From Desulfurococcales archaeon (GTDB lineage: Archaea; Thermoproteota; Thermoprotei_A; Sulfolobales; Acidilobaceae): a DNA stretch of 29,781 nucleotides. Made by a program: the position numbers and the translations under genes. Position 1 is the first letter of the stretch. Each line of letters starts with the position of its first letter. This document shows positions 29,618-29,781 of this stretch, piece after piece. The notes below the pieces were generated by a model that saw nothing but the letters and a program-made list of their open reading frames with translations, was not told the origin of the DNA and ran no database searches. The stretch lies in contig WAOU01000062.1 of NCBI GenBank assembly GCA_015521095.1, positions 1 through 29,781 of the forward strand, given 5' to 3'.

Positions 29618-29781
29618 ATGAACAGAAAATCACTCGCAATAATATACCTAGTCCTACTACTACTCATGTACCTTCCCCTATACATTGAACATCCAACGGG
29701 ATGGGGACTATACATATACTACGTAATCGTATCACTAGTAGCACTCGCCACAGGATACATCTCGAAATGGGGTGAGCAGAC
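29618..29781 (+). CDS. Membrane protein, N-terminal fragment cut by window edge
   Basis: An open frame starts with ATG at 29618 and runs to the window end (54 codons). It encodes a basic start (MNRKS) and two hydrophobic helices (AIIYLVLLLLMYLPLYI, and LYIYYVIVSLVALATGYI) separated by EHPTGWG. It is not in a known family from this much sequence. It is divergent from a regulator with a transporter-type ligand domain, with the palindrome between them. A transporter component controlled by that regulator is a reasonable hypothesis. A weak GGTG lies eleven bases upstream. Confidence 0.6.
   Translation, partial: MNRKSLAIIYLVLLLLMYLPLYIEHPTGWGLYIYYVIVSLVALATGYISKWGEQ

Noticed and set aside
29553..29639. 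Longer N-terminus for the winged-helix regulator from an upstream start
   Set aside because: The added stretch crosses the TATA box and the palindrome, has no ribosome binding site and reads unlike protein; the ATG at 29552 is correctly spaced for a leaderless mRNA.
1..29781. CRISPR arrays, tRNA or rRNA genes, insertion sequences or prophage
   Set aside because: No direct-repeat array, cloverleaf-like sequence, transposase/integrase or phage structural gene was found on either strand.

Overview
The window looks like chromosomal DNA of a hyperthermophilic or thermophilic crenarchaeon (Thermoproteota), possibly a Desulfurococcales-type or related sulfur-metabolising lineage. This is inference from gene content and signals, not a species identification. 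The signs are archaeal Tat proteins, a Sec11-type (Ser-His-Asp) signal peptidase, an archaeal DPM1-GtrA fusion, a MoxR/DUF58/DUF4350/DUF4129 operon, a TldD-TldE pair, TATA-type promoters, GGTGAT-type ribosome binding sites, frequent GTG/TTG starts and isoleucine/arginine codons dominated by ATA and AGA/AGG. I see no tRNA, rRNA, CRISPR array, insertion sequence or integrase. Genes are densely packed and no stretch over 300 bases lacks a gene.

Layout: (1) 1-1492, minus: mobA-like, tatA and the start of tatC, linking molybdopterin cofactor maturation with Tat export. (2) 1645-2301, plus: flavin-reductase-like protein. (3) 2436-6420: a sulfur-oxidoreductase region built from two convergent units, DsrE-TusA-SQR-like-DUF1641 on plus and SQR-like-DUF1641 on minus, meeting at a hairpin terminator. 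(4) 6547-8645, minus: DPM1-type glycosyltransferase, a two-TM small protein, and a membrane-anchored outward-facing protein with a Gly/His/Met-rich linker. (5) 8747-13271, minus: a five-gene MoxR operon in which every gene appears to use a non-AUG start. (6) 13497-16219, plus: tldD-tldE. (7) 16272-17704: cytosolic thioredoxin-like protein and a divergent SDR lacking the usual Tyr/Lys catalytic pair.

(8) 17742-20545, minus: the most interesting unit. Two secreted proteins have TasA/camelysin-type N-termini (SHW[D/N]D, then about ten residues on a S-x-G-[ST]-[FL] motif) and near-identical C-terminal ends (QAVP / QALP). They are followed by a dedicated multi-spanning Sec11/SipW-like signal peptidase. 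I infer an archaeal TasA-like fibre, bundling-pilus or cannula-like surface filament system. (9) 20775-22980, minus: TrkH K+ channel subunit plus an unknown membrane protein. (10) 23212-25276, plus: ABC-2 type exporter (ATPase and permease).

(11) 25248-29552, minus: a probable operon of a winged-helix regulator with a periplasmic-binding-protein-like sensor domain, a HAD phosphatase that seems to start at CTG, a membrane-anchored beta-propeller and a B12-binding radical SAM protein. The regulator is divergent from a truncated membrane-protein gene at the right edge. Between them lie a TATA box that reads in both directions and a perfect 9-2-9 palindrome, a good candidate for the regulator's own operator.
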